Below, piece by piece: positions 8,326 to 15,924 of a DNA stretch of 24,009 bases. Under the pieces are notes generated by a model, which did no database searches, was not told the DNA's origin, and saw only the letters and a program-made list of their open reading frames with translations. Positions within the stretch are counted from its first letter, which is position 1, and each line of letters starts with the position of its first letter. The DNA is taken from IMG/VR virus record IMGVR_UViG_3300025889_000939, positions 1 to 24,009 of that record; one strand, 5' to 3'. Origin of the DNA: a virus. A program made the position numbers and the translations under genes.

Positions 8326-8819
8326 TGGAAGATATATTAAAGAGAATTCCTTATGATAAAGAGGCGGCTAAAAATGCCTTTACTATGCTTAATTTAGAAG
8401 ATACTTTTACTTTAGATTTTGATATTTACAAAGAATTTGTAGATAATTTTATTTCTAAATTAGAAGATAGTTCTCAAAAAACTTCTGTTAAAAGAACTTT
8501 TAATAATAGTGGAAGTAAAATGAATAGGAAAATAAAATCTTATTTTAAAGAGGCTGCAAAAAGCATGGGATATTTAGAAACAAAGCCCGAAGTATTTGAT
8601 AGAAGTCTAAATCAATTCAGGAAATCTTGGGAAGAAGTTTTGAAAAAGAAATCAACAGTTAATCAAGCAGGTAATTACACCAAACCTAAACTTCGCAGAA
8701 GGCTATTCAATGAAATAAAAAGAGGAACAAAAGGCGGTAGAGCAGGTCAATGGTCTGCAAGAAAAGCCCAATTGCTTGCTCAAAGATATAAGAAAGCAGG
8801 TGGGGGCTATCGTGACTAA
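8325..8819 (+). CDS. Basic small protein with GGxxGQWSARKAQLL C-terminal domain (DUF5872-like)
   Basis: I chose ATG 8325, giving MEDILKRIPYDKE, over the GTG at 8322, because GGTGATGAG lies just upstream and the TGATG overlap is tight. The opening MEDILK lacks Ser-Trp but matches the rest of the shared peptide, and a full SWEEVLKKK occurs internally (W102). The C-terminal 45 residues, ending KGGRAGQWSARKAQLLAQRY then KKAGGGY, closely resemble a short domain known in viral and bacterial proteins, which I recall as DUF5872. That name is from memory. The function of the domain is unknown to me; it is basic and probably binds nucleic acid or structural partners. Confidence 0.82.
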   Translation: MEDILKRIPYDKEAAKNAFTMLNLEDTFTLDFDIYKEFVDNFISKLEDSSQKTSVKRTFNNSGSKMNRKIKSYFKEAAKSMGYLETKPEVFDRSLNQFRKSWEEVLKKKSTVNQAGNYTKPKLRRRLFNEIKRGTKGGRAGQWSARKAQLLAQRYKKAGGGYRD

Positions 8820-9084
8820 TTGGCGTAATGTTCTCAAAGCCAAAACAAAAAGGCAACAGGACTTAACTACTTGGACTAATGAAGAATGGGGAAGTCAAGA
8901 ACAACACCGAGCAAAAGCAAAAGGCAAAACTCCTAAATCTAAAACTAAGGGAAGATATATGCCAAAAGCCACATATCAAAAAACTCCTAAAGCAACCTTA
9001 GATTATCAAGACCAAAAGAAAAGAAAGGGAACTAAAGCAGGTAAGCAACACATACCAACAGGAAAGAAGTTTAGTCAAAAGTGA
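8812..9084 (+). CDS. Small very basic protein with N-terminal MTNWRNVLK motif
   Basis: A 90-residue gene that I start at GTG 8812 because GGTGGGGG lies at the right distance upstream and the product then begins MTNWRNVLKAKTKRQQ, an evident variant of the shared peptide. The start overlaps the previous stop by eight bases. The whole protein is Lys/Arg-rich with few hydrophobic residues (AKAKGKTPKSKTKGRYMPKA), so it is likely disordered and could condense DNA or coat a charged surface. No known family. If the opening peptide targets the capsid, this would be a good candidate for a packaged DNA-binding protein. Confidence 0.8.
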   Translation: MTNWRNVLKAKTKRQQDLTTWTNEEWGSQEQHRAKAKGKTPKSKTKGRYMPKATYQKTPKATLDYQDQKKRKGTKAGKQHIPTGKKFSQK

Positions 9085-9089
9085 TTTTT

Positions 9090-9491
9090 ATGAGTTGGAA
9101 AGATATACTAAAAGAGGAAACAGATTGGGCTAATCCTTCTAATTGGACTGTTCCTTACATGAAAGTGGACTATGATAAACTTCCTTATGGTAGTATTAAG
9201 AACAATATGATTAAGGATGGTAAAATTAGTTGGAAGTATTTTACAGACAATTATCCAAGTGATAAACTAAAAAGGTTTGAAGAAAGAACTACCAATTCGA
9301 TAAAAAGAATACAAAATGATGATAACTTCAAACCTACTCCAAAATGGATAAAGTATCATGAAGGTCTTCTTGCTCAATATATGAACGAAAAAATTGAACA
9401 AGATAGGAAAGGCTCAAAAAGATACAGTCCTAAGAGTAATAGAGAAAGAGAAAGAGGAATGAATATAGGTGATTTTTTAGGTAAGGAGTGA
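9090..9491 (+). CDS. Small protein with N-terminal MSWKDILKEE motif
   Basis: A 133-residue protein. ATG 9090 is chosen over the in-frame GTG at 9081, because GTGAT (which contains the upstream TGA stop) can pair with the 16S rRNA end and because the product then begins exactly MSWKDILKEE. The first 26 bases nearly match those of the 1821 gene. The body is polar and basic, with a Trp/Tyr-containing middle (TPKWIKYHEGLLAQYMNEKI) and a run of Arg/Glu (SKRYSPKSNRERERG) before the end. No known domain. Confidence 0.85.
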   Translation: MSWKDILKEETDWANPSNWTVPYMKVDYDKLPYGSIKNNMIKDGKISWKYFTDNYPSDKLKRFEERTTNSIKRIQNDDNFKPTPKWIKYHEGLLAQYMNEKIEQDRKGSKRYSPKSNRERERGMNIGDFLGKE

Positions 9492-9495
9492 TAAT

Positions 9496-10050
9496 ATGAA
9501 TTGGCAAGATATTTTGAAAGTGGGATATATCCCAAGTGATGAGAAAAAAAGAAAAAAAGTTTTATCAGAAAATTTAGAGAAAAAGATTCTTGATGAAATA
9601 GAAAAAGAGGGTGGAGCATTAGGAATGAAAAACCTAAAGCAATTTGGTAGTGAGTCTGAAATTAAAGAAACTCTTTCTCGCTTAGAAAAAGAGGGCAAAT
9701 TGTTTATGCACAAAGATGGAGATATTTACACTCATAATCCTATTAAGAAATTTTTTGGTAGAAAACCACAAGAGCAAACCTTTGAAGAAAACGGAATTAA
9801 ATTTTCAGACCAAAAAGCCTTAGATGAGTATAAAAAACTAAAATCACAATACCCTCAACTAACTCAAAGACTTCAACAATTACAATCTCAATATCAAACA
9901 AACATTCCTATTGGAACAGTTCAATCTGAATTTGAAAGAGGGCTAAAAGAACAAAGGCAACAACAGGCTCAACAACAGACTCAACCCCCAGTTCAACCAA
10001 GAGGTAGTAAATACGGAGCAAGTGGCGAAGGGTATTCTTGGAGAGGTTGA
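9496..10050 (+). CDS. Winged-helix-like protein with N-terminal MNWQDILK motif and Gln-rich tail
   Basis: The 184-residue protein has ATG 9496 following AAGGAGTGATAAT. It opens with MNWQDILKVGYIP. Residues about 24-76 have the layout of a winged helix: a first helix (LEKKILDEIEKEGGALG), a short second helix, a recognition helix (SESEIKETLSRLEKEG), then a beta-wing (KLFMHKDGDIYTH). Such domains usually bind DNA. The second half contains a Leu/Gln helix (LTQRLQQLQSQYQ) and a strongly Gln-rich segment (RQQQAQQQTQPPVQP). DNA binding plus the shared N-terminal peptide would fit a virion-packaged DNA-associated protein, which is inference. It could also be a late regulator. Confidence 0.82.
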   Translation: MNWQDILKVGYIPSDEKKRKKVLSENLEKKILDEIEKEGGALGMKNLKQFGSESEIKETLSRLEKEGKLFMHKDGDIYTHNPIKKFFGRKPQEQTFEENGIKFSDQKALDEYKKLKSQYPQLTQRLQQLQSQYQTNIPIGTVQSEFERGLKEQRQQQAQQQTQPPVQPRGSKYGASGEGYSWRG

Positions 10051-10054
10051 TATT

Positions 10055-10345
10055 GTGAGTTGGAAAGATATTGTTTCTAAAAAAGATAAAAAAGATATGA
10101 GAGTAGGTCGTGTATATCCTTCCGATAGGGCAGGTAAGAAAATTATGATGCTAACTCATGAAGGAAAAAAAATTCATGCAGGTGCTAAAGGCTACGGTAA
10201 TTGGAAAGGTAAAGGAAAGAATCGTGGTGGTGGAACTCACACCAATAGAAAGCGTAGGGCTAATTTCAAATCAAGACATAACTGCGACCAATGTAAAGGA
10301 AGAATAACAACTCCAAGATGTTTAGCGTGTAAGAAATTGTGGTGA
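10055..10345 (+). CDS. Small basic zinc-ribbon protein with N-terminal MSWKDIV motif
   Basis: I start this 96-residue protein at GTG 10055, which gives MSWKDIVSKKD and has GAGAGGTTGAT just upstream; the longer in-frame GTG at 10022 would lie inside the preceding gene. The middle is Gly/Lys/Arg-rich. The segment KKIHAGAKGYGNW followed by RKRRANFKSRH resembles a family of small viral proteins with a K-x-H-F-G...RR-x-x-Y-x-x-RH pattern, recalled from memory as DUF5754-like. The C-terminus carries a zinc-ribbon-type CxxC-x8-CxxC (C77, C80, C89, C92). It lies immediately upstream of the terminase. Confidence 0.82.
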   Translation: MSWKDIVSKKDKKDMRVGRVYPSDRAGKKIMMLTHEGKKIHAGAKGYGNWKGKGKNRGGGTHTNRKRRANFKSRHNCDQCKGRITTPRCLACKKLW

Positions 10346-10347
10346 TT

Positions 10348-11772
10348 ATGGAATTAGACACACTAAACCTTGAACATCAAATGGATATGGAGTTATCAAA
10401 AAACTCATTCCCGTATTTTTTTCAACAAGTATTAGGTTTGGATTTTGCTGCCCATCAACAAGAATGGCACGAATTAATGAATACTACTCAAAGAACAGTA
10501 ATTATCTGTTCAAGAGGTCACGGTAAATCTGTATTTATGCACAGTTGGGTAGTTTGGAATTTAATCTTCCAAGAGCCACCGTATCAGATGCTATACATTT
10601 CATCGAACCAAAAGCAGACTATGGTTCACATGAGAGATATAGATAAGATGTTCACTCATCCTCTTCTTAAGAAATTTAAACCCGCAAGAGGATGGGCTAT
10701 TGGTAATATTACCTTAACAAATGGAAATCAAATCTTAGAGCGTTCAGTTGGTTCACAGATTCGTGGACTTCACCCTCAAGAAATTATTATTGATGACCCT
10801 TTGAAAGAGTTTAGCGTTAGCGGTATTCAGAAAGTCACCGATTGGTTTTATGGTGACATGATTCCTACGCTTCACCATACTGCTTCTTTACGAGTTATTG
10901 GAACTCCATTCAGTTATACAGATATTTACCAACAACTCGCTGAAAACGAAGCCTATACAGTTAGAACCTACCCTTGTCTTAACGCTTTAAATGAGCCATT
11001 ATGGGAAGCAAGATGGAACTACGAAACTCTTATGGAAAGAAAGGCTGAAATTGGTTCTTTAAAATTCACAAGAGAATATATGTGTGTGCCTATTTCAACG
11101 GGAACTTCTCTCTTTAATCCCGAACATTTAGATAGTGCTAAGAATAAAAACTTGGTATTGAAACCTCAAAAAAGAGAGGGAATGAAATACTTCGTAGGAG
11201 TTGACCCTGCTATTTCTACTGATGGAGACTACAATGTAATTACAGTTATTGAAATGGATGAACATGAGAATAAATCTATTGTCTATATTGACCGAGCAAA
11301 GAATGTAGAGTTTAGAGAAAACATACAGAAGGTAAAACTCATTGGTCAAATGTTTAGACCCGAAGTTATCCTTTTTGAAACAAATACATTTGCCAAATCA
11401 TTTACTCAAGAACTACGCCAAGTGGCTGATTTAAATGTTCATGACTTTAATACGACTCGCAGAAAAAAGCAAGAAATAATACTTAATTTGCAGATGACTT
11501 TGGAAAACAATAAAATGCATTTTCCTTATGGGAACGAAGAGAGCCGTAGAGTCACTTCGGCTTTAATTGAGGAATTGTCTATGTTTGCTATTACCGAAAG
11601 AGGTAAATTTGAAGGAGTTGGGGCTCATGATGATATGGTTATGAGTTTGGCTTTAGCAAACGCAGCAACTTACCAAGCGTCAGATAACTTCATACTGCTT
11701 GATGATATGGGTATCTTTGATGATGCTCCAAAGAGAGTAAATACTAACTTTGGATTGGGATTAAATTTTTGA
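10348..11772 (+). CDS. terL: Terminase large subunit (packaging ATPase and nuclease)
   Basis: The 474-residue TerL pumps viral DNA into the procapsid through the portal and cuts the concatemer. The N-terminal ATPase has Walker A SRGHGKS (residues 55-61, K60) and Walker B EIIIDDP (145-151), with a coupling-type segment near RVIGTPFSYTD. The C-terminal RNase H-like nuclease shows its acidic residues in order: GVDPA (D286), LFETN (E344) and AHDDM (D428/D429). Length is normal for the family. ATG 10348 directly follows GTGGTGAT; GTGs at 10339 and 10342 are in frame but overlap that site. No interruption or intein is seen, and the next gene starts nine bases after the stop. Confidence 0.97.
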   Translation: MELDTLNLEHQMDMELSKNSFPYFFQQVLGLDFAAHQQEWHELMNTTQRTVIICSRGHGKSVFMHSWVVWNLIFQEPPYQMLYISSNQKQTMVHMRDIDKMFTHPLLKKFKPARGWAIGNITLTNGNQILERSVGSQIRGLHPQEIIIDDPLKEFSVSGIQKVTDWFYGDMIPTLHHTASLRVIGTPFSYTDIYQQLAENEAYTVRTYPCLNALNEPLWEARWNYETLMERKAEIGSLKFTREYMCVPISTGTSLFNPEHLDSAKNKNLVLKPQKREGMKYFVGVDPAISTDGDYNVITVIEMDEHENKSIVYIDRAKNVEFRENIQKVKLIGQMFRPEVILFETNTFAKSFTQELRQVADLNVHDFNTTRRKKQEIILNLQMTLENNKMHFPYGNEESRRVTSALIEELSMFAITERGKFEGVGAHDDMVMSLALANAATYQASDNFILLDDMGIFDDAPKRVNTNFGLGLNF

Positions 11773-11781
11773 GGGATATAC

Positions 11782-13152
11782 ATGGCTACTGCTGAACAAT
11801 ATAGACAAGCCTCTACTCAAATGGATAGGTTGGCTGAACTCAAAGACGAAGAAGAAGAGGCTATGGAAGAAGTTCAACAAGAATTAGATATTGAACTCAA
11901 AGGACTTTTTTCTTATGGAGAAGTTCTTTCTGAACTTGATGAAATTGCTAAAGTTTCTAACACTTACAAAATAAATGGTAGTCAAGCAAGGGATATGTTG
12001 AATTCATATCCAAAGGAATACTTGGTTCAAGACCAAACAGTTCCAGAAATAATCAAAACTATGAGGAATAATAGAAGGAATTTGAAAGGAGAGTATCGAG
12101 ATAAAATGTCTAAGGCTATTGATACTCTCATTGATGCATACTCCGACCATCTAAACAAGTGCATTGATTCTATTCATTGGCTAACTCCTTACAAACAAAC
12201 CTTGTTGAAAATGAGATTTAATGAAAAAGACTTAAGCAAACTTTACAAAATGAAAGACATTGAAACAAGAAGAGAAGTCGTAGATGCATTATGTAAGTAT
12301 TGGGAAGCAGAACTTGAGCAACAGGATATGGTATATAGTCAAGAATATGCTCAACTCTCCAAAACAATGAGTTCAGCAAAGAAACAATTTAGAGATGCGA
12401 TTGCCAAAGTTAGTGACCAATCAATTACTAAGTCTAAAAAAGAAAGGCAGGAAGAATTTATTGTCAAAATGGTTTGTGAAAATCAAGGTATTGGGGCAAG
12501 ACAAATACATGAAAGAATGCCAACAAATATGTATAAGATTTCAAGCCCTCAAATGATTTCTAAAATGATAAAGAAGTTAGATATTGTTTCAGTAGATGGA
12601 GCCTACTATAAAATGCCAAGTGAAATGAAAAAGAATATTTGGGCTTATACGGCTGCATTTATTGATTCAGATGGATATATTACATTAGACCGTAATATGA
12701 ATCCAAGAGTCGGATTAGTGGCAACAGGAGAAAGGGGCAAGGCATTCATGAATGAAATGCATAAATCAATTGGTTTTGGTCGCTTGCATCTAAATCAAAA
12801 ATCTCCTCAAGATACTCGACCAGTAAATCGCTTAAACTTCTATTCTCAAGATGATGTTATGAACCTACTAACAAAGTGTCTTCCTCATTTTAGAATGAAG
12901 AAAGGAAATGCTGAACTTTTGATTGAATTAATTCGTATGAAAAAATCTCACAAGAAGGCTGATTGGTATAAACAAAGGTGTGATGAAATTTTTAAGTTAA
13001 TGAAATGGGAAAATCATAAAGACCATGTTGGTTTTGATTTTACTAAAGAAGGTATATATTTAGACGATATTCAAAAATATAAAGATAATTGCAAAATATC
13101 TCTAATGGATGAAATAGAGCAAATTGGTGGAACTATTCTAAAGGAGGAGTAG
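11782..13152 (+). CDS. Coiled-coil protein fused to a single-motif LAGLIDADG-like domain
   Basis: A 456-residue protein in three parts. Residues 1-215 are acidic then basic helices and coiled coil. Residues about 225-280 look like a winged helix (ENQGIGARQIHERM ... MIKKLDIVSVDGAYYKM). Residues about 285-400 begin with WAYTAAFIDSDGYITL, matching the LAGLIDADG motif (residues 290-298, acidic D295 and D297), and continue with the strand/helix pattern of a homing-endonuclease half. Only one motif is visible, so it would act as a homodimer or be a domesticated non-cleaving DNA binder. It lies between terminase and portal as a full gene with its own GAGGG site, not as a group I intron or intein. 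A structural or packaging role is as likely as homing. Confidence 0.85.
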   Translation: MATAEQYRQASTQMDRLAELKDEEEEAMEEVQQELDIELKGLFSYGEVLSELDEIAKVSNTYKINGSQARDMLNSYPKEYLVQDQTVPEIIKTMRNNRRNLKGEYRDKMSKAIDTLIDAYSDHLNKCIDSIHWLTPYKQTLLKMRFNEKDLSKLYKMKDIETRREVVDALCKYWEAELEQQDMVYSQEYAQLSKTMSSAKKQFRDAIAKVSDQSITKSKKERQEEFIVKMVCENQGIGARQIHERMPTNMYKISSPQMISKMIKKLDIVSVDGAYYKMPSEMKKNIWAYTAAFIDSDGYITLDRNMNPRVGLVATGERGKAFMNEMHKSIGFGRLHLNQKSPQDTRPVNRLNFYSQDDVMNLLTKCLPHFRMKKGNAELLIELIRMKKSHKKADWYKQRCDEIFKLMKWENHKDHVGFDFTKEGIYLDDIQKYKDNCKISLMDEIEQIGGTILKEE

Positions 13153-13154
13153 AG

Positions 13155-14033
13155 ATGGATATAGAAATCTATGAAGTTGGTGCAAGAGATGGCATACAAA
13201 ATAGTAGTTTTCCAATAACCACTAAACAAAAAATCCAAATGATAGAAATGCTATATGAAGCAGGGTTAAAGAATATGGAAATCACTTCATTCGTTAATCC
13301 AAAGTATGTTCCTAAAATGGCTGATGCTAAAGAAGTATTTGAAGCAACAAAGGAGTTAGATTCTTTTGGAGTATTAATACCCAATCAAAAAGGAATGGAT
13401 AGGGCAAGAGAAGTAGGAGCAGAAAAAATAAATGTTTTCTTTTCTCCTTCTAATAATTTTAATTACAGAAACTTAGGAACTGATTTAAAAACTGCTTATG
13501 GTAATATTGAAAATATGTTAATAGATACTGATAGAGAAAAGGTAAGGGCATATATTTCGTGTGCTTTTGGTTGCCCATTTGAAGGAATGCCTAAAGAACA
13601 TCAACTAATAGATGCTTTGGAAAAAGCAAGTGCTATTGCTGAAACTGTTGTTTTGTGTGATACTATTGGTGCATCTTATCCAACTAAAATGCTGACAACA
13701 TTAGAACTAACAAAAAAAATTGATTCTAAGATAGCCCTCCATCTTCATGAAAATAGAGTTGAGGGTAATGATATTTTTGCCAATGTAAAATCTGCTTTAG
13801 ATTGGGGGATAACTTCTTTTGATAGTAGTATTAATGGGCTTGGCGGTTGCCCTTTCATACCAAATAGCGGGAGTAATTTATCTACTAATCAATTAATTCA
13901 TTGGGCTGAAAACAATAACTATGAGACAGGAATAGAGTTGAATGACTTGAGAGAAGTCACTTCATATATGCATATGTTAGAGAAGGGCTTGCCCGAAGGA
14001 TTCATAACAGACGCATCTCCTGTTGCTATTTAA
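13155..14033 (+). CDS. HMG-CoA lyase-like enzyme (DRE-TIM metallolyase)
   Basis: The 292-residue product has the length of a complete hydroxymethylglutaryl-CoA lyase, the enzyme that splits HMG-CoA into acetyl-CoA and acetoacetate. Family signatures in order are EVGARDGIQN (R11, D12), ITSFVNPKYVPKMAD, AFGCPFEG (136-144), CDTIGASYP (168-176), ALHLHEN with metal ligands H196 and H198, and FDSSINGLGGCPFIP with catalytic-loop C232, then N241. All expected catalytic and metal residues are present. It departs from typical enzymes after HxH: ENRVEGND replaces the usual D-T-Y/R-G-type stretch. The start follows AAGGAGGAG, and the gene sits between the LAGLIDADG fusion and the portal. A related lyase or condensing enzyme of the same superfamily is the alternative. 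Confidence 0.92.
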   Translation: MDIEIYEVGARDGIQNSSFPITTKQKIQMIEMLYEAGLKNMEITSFVNPKYVPKMADAKEVFEATKELDSFGVLIPNQKGMDRAREVGAEKINVFFSPSNNFNYRNLGTDLKTAYGNIENMLIDTDREKVRAYISCAFGCPFEGMPKEHQLIDALEKASAIAETVVLCDTIGASYPTKMLTTLELTKKIDSKIALHLHENRVEGNDIFANVKSALDWGITSFDSSINGLGGCPFIPNSGSNLSTNQLIHWAENNNYETGIELNDLREVTSYMHMLEKGLPEGFITDASPVAI

Positions 14034-14046
14034 GGGAGGTATGACT

Positions 14047-15684
14047 ATGGCTGATGAGTCGAGAAGATTTAGTCTAACTAATTTATTTAGGCGTTCTACT
14101 CCTAAACCTGCGGATAGAGAAATCTATAACATAGGTATTCAAGAAAGGCAACAAAATAGCCTAATGACCGCACCTTTATTATATCACATTGTTCAAAATT
14201 CAGTTATTACTCGAACTTGCATTACTCAACTAAAACAAGAAATATTTAGAAGAGGATATGTTTGGGAAAAAGCATACGAAGCAGTATGTCTTTCTTGTAA
14301 AAAACAACACAAAAGACCCGTCACGGAATGCTCAAGGTGTGGTAGTGAAAATCTAAAGACTCCCGATGTAAAGCAATTAGAATATGCTGAAAGGTTCATA
14401 GAAGGATATGTCAATAAAGCAGAACAATTGTTCATTGATGTTCTTAGAGAACTTGAAGATGATTTGAATATCATGGATGATGCTTATATTGTTCTTGTAA
14501 AAGAATATTTTATTGACGGAAATCAAAAAATACGAATGCACCGTATTAAAGAAATTTATCGTGGCGACCCAGTGACTATGGCAATTTATTCTGATGAGTT
14601 AGGTCAAAGAGGAACAAAAGGATTTACTTGTGTTAATCATAGAGGAATGCTTTCTACTGAACCACATGAAAGATGTGAAGAGTGTGGCAGTTCTCTTTAT
14701 CCTGTTCATTATGTAAATAGAGTAGGAGGACAAGACCAATACTTCATCAAGGGAGAAGTTCTTCACTTTAGTAAATATAGTCCATCAAGATTGTATGGTA
14801 TGTCTCCAATAATTACTCTCTATAATCATATTACTACTCTTATTGCTATGGAGAATTATGTTAATTCTTCTTATCAAAAGAGTCGTATGCCAAGAGGACT
14901 ACTCGCAGTTCAAACAAGAAATATGGATTCTATGCGTTCTTTTTGGAGGTCTGTTAAAGAGAAAATGGAAACAGACCCCCACTTTATTCCTGTAATGGGC
15001 ATTGAAGCAGAAGGCGGTAAAGGTTCTGTTGAATGGATTAAGTTCATGGATAGCCTAAAAGAAATGGATTATGTTTCTGTTAAAGATGATTTGAGAGATA
15101 GAATTTCAGCATTCTATGGAGTAAGTAAAGTGTTCATGGCTGATAATACTACAAGCGGTGGATTAAATAATGAAGGTATGCAAATTCTCGTAACAAATCG
15201 AGCAGTTCAAATGGCTCAAAATGTGTATAATAATTATGTATTCCCATTTTTAATCAAACAGTTTGGCATTACTGATTGGGATTTAAAACTTCCACCAAGC
15301 GAAGAAGAAGATGAAATTGCAGTATTGAGAAAGAGAGAGATTGAAGTTAATATTGCAGCATCTACTAAGAATTTGGGCTTTGAAGTTGAGATGGATGAAG
15401 ATGGTAATTTCACATTTAAGAAGCCCGAACCAAAAGAACCAAAAGAAGGAGAAACTCCTTCTGATGAGAGCAAAGTTGAATTAGACCCTTATGCTGGCAC
15501 TAACATAGATGCCAGTCAATTAGGACAAATGCAAGAACAAGCATTTAGCAAACCACAAGAGAATCCCCCTGCAACAAGAAACAAACCAAGAATGAGCGTT
15601 GGCCCAGATAAAAGATTAACAGGATTACCGACAGATGCAGGAAACCAAAATGTAGATACAAGAAACGAAAGGAGAATTGGTTGA
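14047..15684 (+). CDS. Portal protein with two zinc-binding insertions
   Basis: The 545-residue protein matches portal architecture. An N-terminal helical region (LYHIVQNSVITRTCITQLKQE) is followed by the wing and stem/crown, with LYGMSPIITLYNHITTLIAMENYVNSSYQK, a GIEAEGGKGSVEWIKF strand region and RDRISAFYGVSKVFM, then a disordered Pro/Gln tail. The portal dodecamer forms the DNA channel at one capsid vertex. Two inserted zinc-binding segments are visible: C81/C84/C95/C98, and C195/H198/C210/C213. I chose ATG 14047, six bases after GGGAGGT; ATG 14041 is adjacent to that site, and an upstream TTG overlaps the lyase gene. The identification rests on fold pattern and its place after terminase. 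Confidence 0.9.
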   Translation: MADESRRFSLTNLFRRSTPKPADREIYNIGIQERQQNSLMTAPLLYHIVQNSVITRTCITQLKQEIFRRGYVWEKAYEAVCLSCKKQHKRPVTECSRCGSENLKTPDVKQLEYAERFIEGYVNKAEQLFIDVLRELEDDLNIMDDAYIVLVKEYFIDGNQKIRMHRIKEIYRGDPVTMAIYSDELGQRGTKGFTCVNHRGMLSTEPHERCEECGSSLYPVHYVNRVGGQDQYFIKGEVLHFSKYSPSRLYGMSPIITLYNHITTLIAMENYVNSSYQKSRMPRGLLAVQTRNMDSMRSFWRSVKEKMETDPHFIPVMGIEAEGGKGSVEWIKFMDSLKEMDYVSVKDDLRDRISAFYGVSKVFMADNTTSGGLNNEGMQILVTNRAVQMAQNVYNNYVFPFLIKQFGITDWDLKLPPSEEEDEIAVLRKREIEVNIAASTKNLGFEVEMDEDGNFTFKKPEPKEPKEGETPSDESKVELDPYAGTNIDASQLGQMQEQAFSKPQENPPATRNKPRMSVGPDKRLTGLPTDAGNQNVDTRNERRIG

Positions 15685-15685
15685 T

Positions 15686-15913
15686 ATGACAGAAGATATG
15701 AAACAAAAAGAAATACGACTAAGAAAAGAATTGGCACAAGTAAAGGCACTAAACGCTAATGCTAATAGCCAAATTAAAAAGCCAAGAAATTTGGATATAG
15801 CAGGGATGCCAACAGATACTACTCATAAGGCGACACCTTCTTCTGCTGATATTCCCGATGTTATTTCTCTACCACCGAAGCGAAGAGGAAAGAAAGAAAA
15901 CATTCCGTTTTGA
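15686..15913 (+). CDS. Small protein of unknown function after portal
   Basis: A 75-residue protein from ATG 15686, overlapping the region just after the portal stop, with GGAG and GGTTGAT upstream. The N-terminal half is a charged helix (MKQKEIRLRKELAQVKALNA). The second half is Pro-rich and disordered-looking, ending in a basic patch (PPKRRGKKENIPF). No known family. It may be a small scaffold or portal-associated factor by position, but nothing in the sequence shows this. Confidence 0.75.
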   Translation: MTEDMKQKEIRLRKELAQVKALNANANSQIKKPRNLDIAGMPTDTTHKATPSSADIPDVISLPPKRRGKKENIPF

Positions 15914-15924
15914 GAGGTATTAAT

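Noticed and set aside
11782-13152. Intein or group I intron carrying the LAGLIDADG-like domain
   Set aside because: The terminase upstream and lyase downstream are both complete with normal stops and starts, and the fusion protein has no splicing-type termini.
13155-14033. Citramalate or isopropylmalate synthase instead of HMG-CoA lyase
   Set aside because: The length of 292 residues without a C-terminal regulatory domain, and the GLGGCPFIP Cys loop with the later Asn, favour the lyase subgroup.
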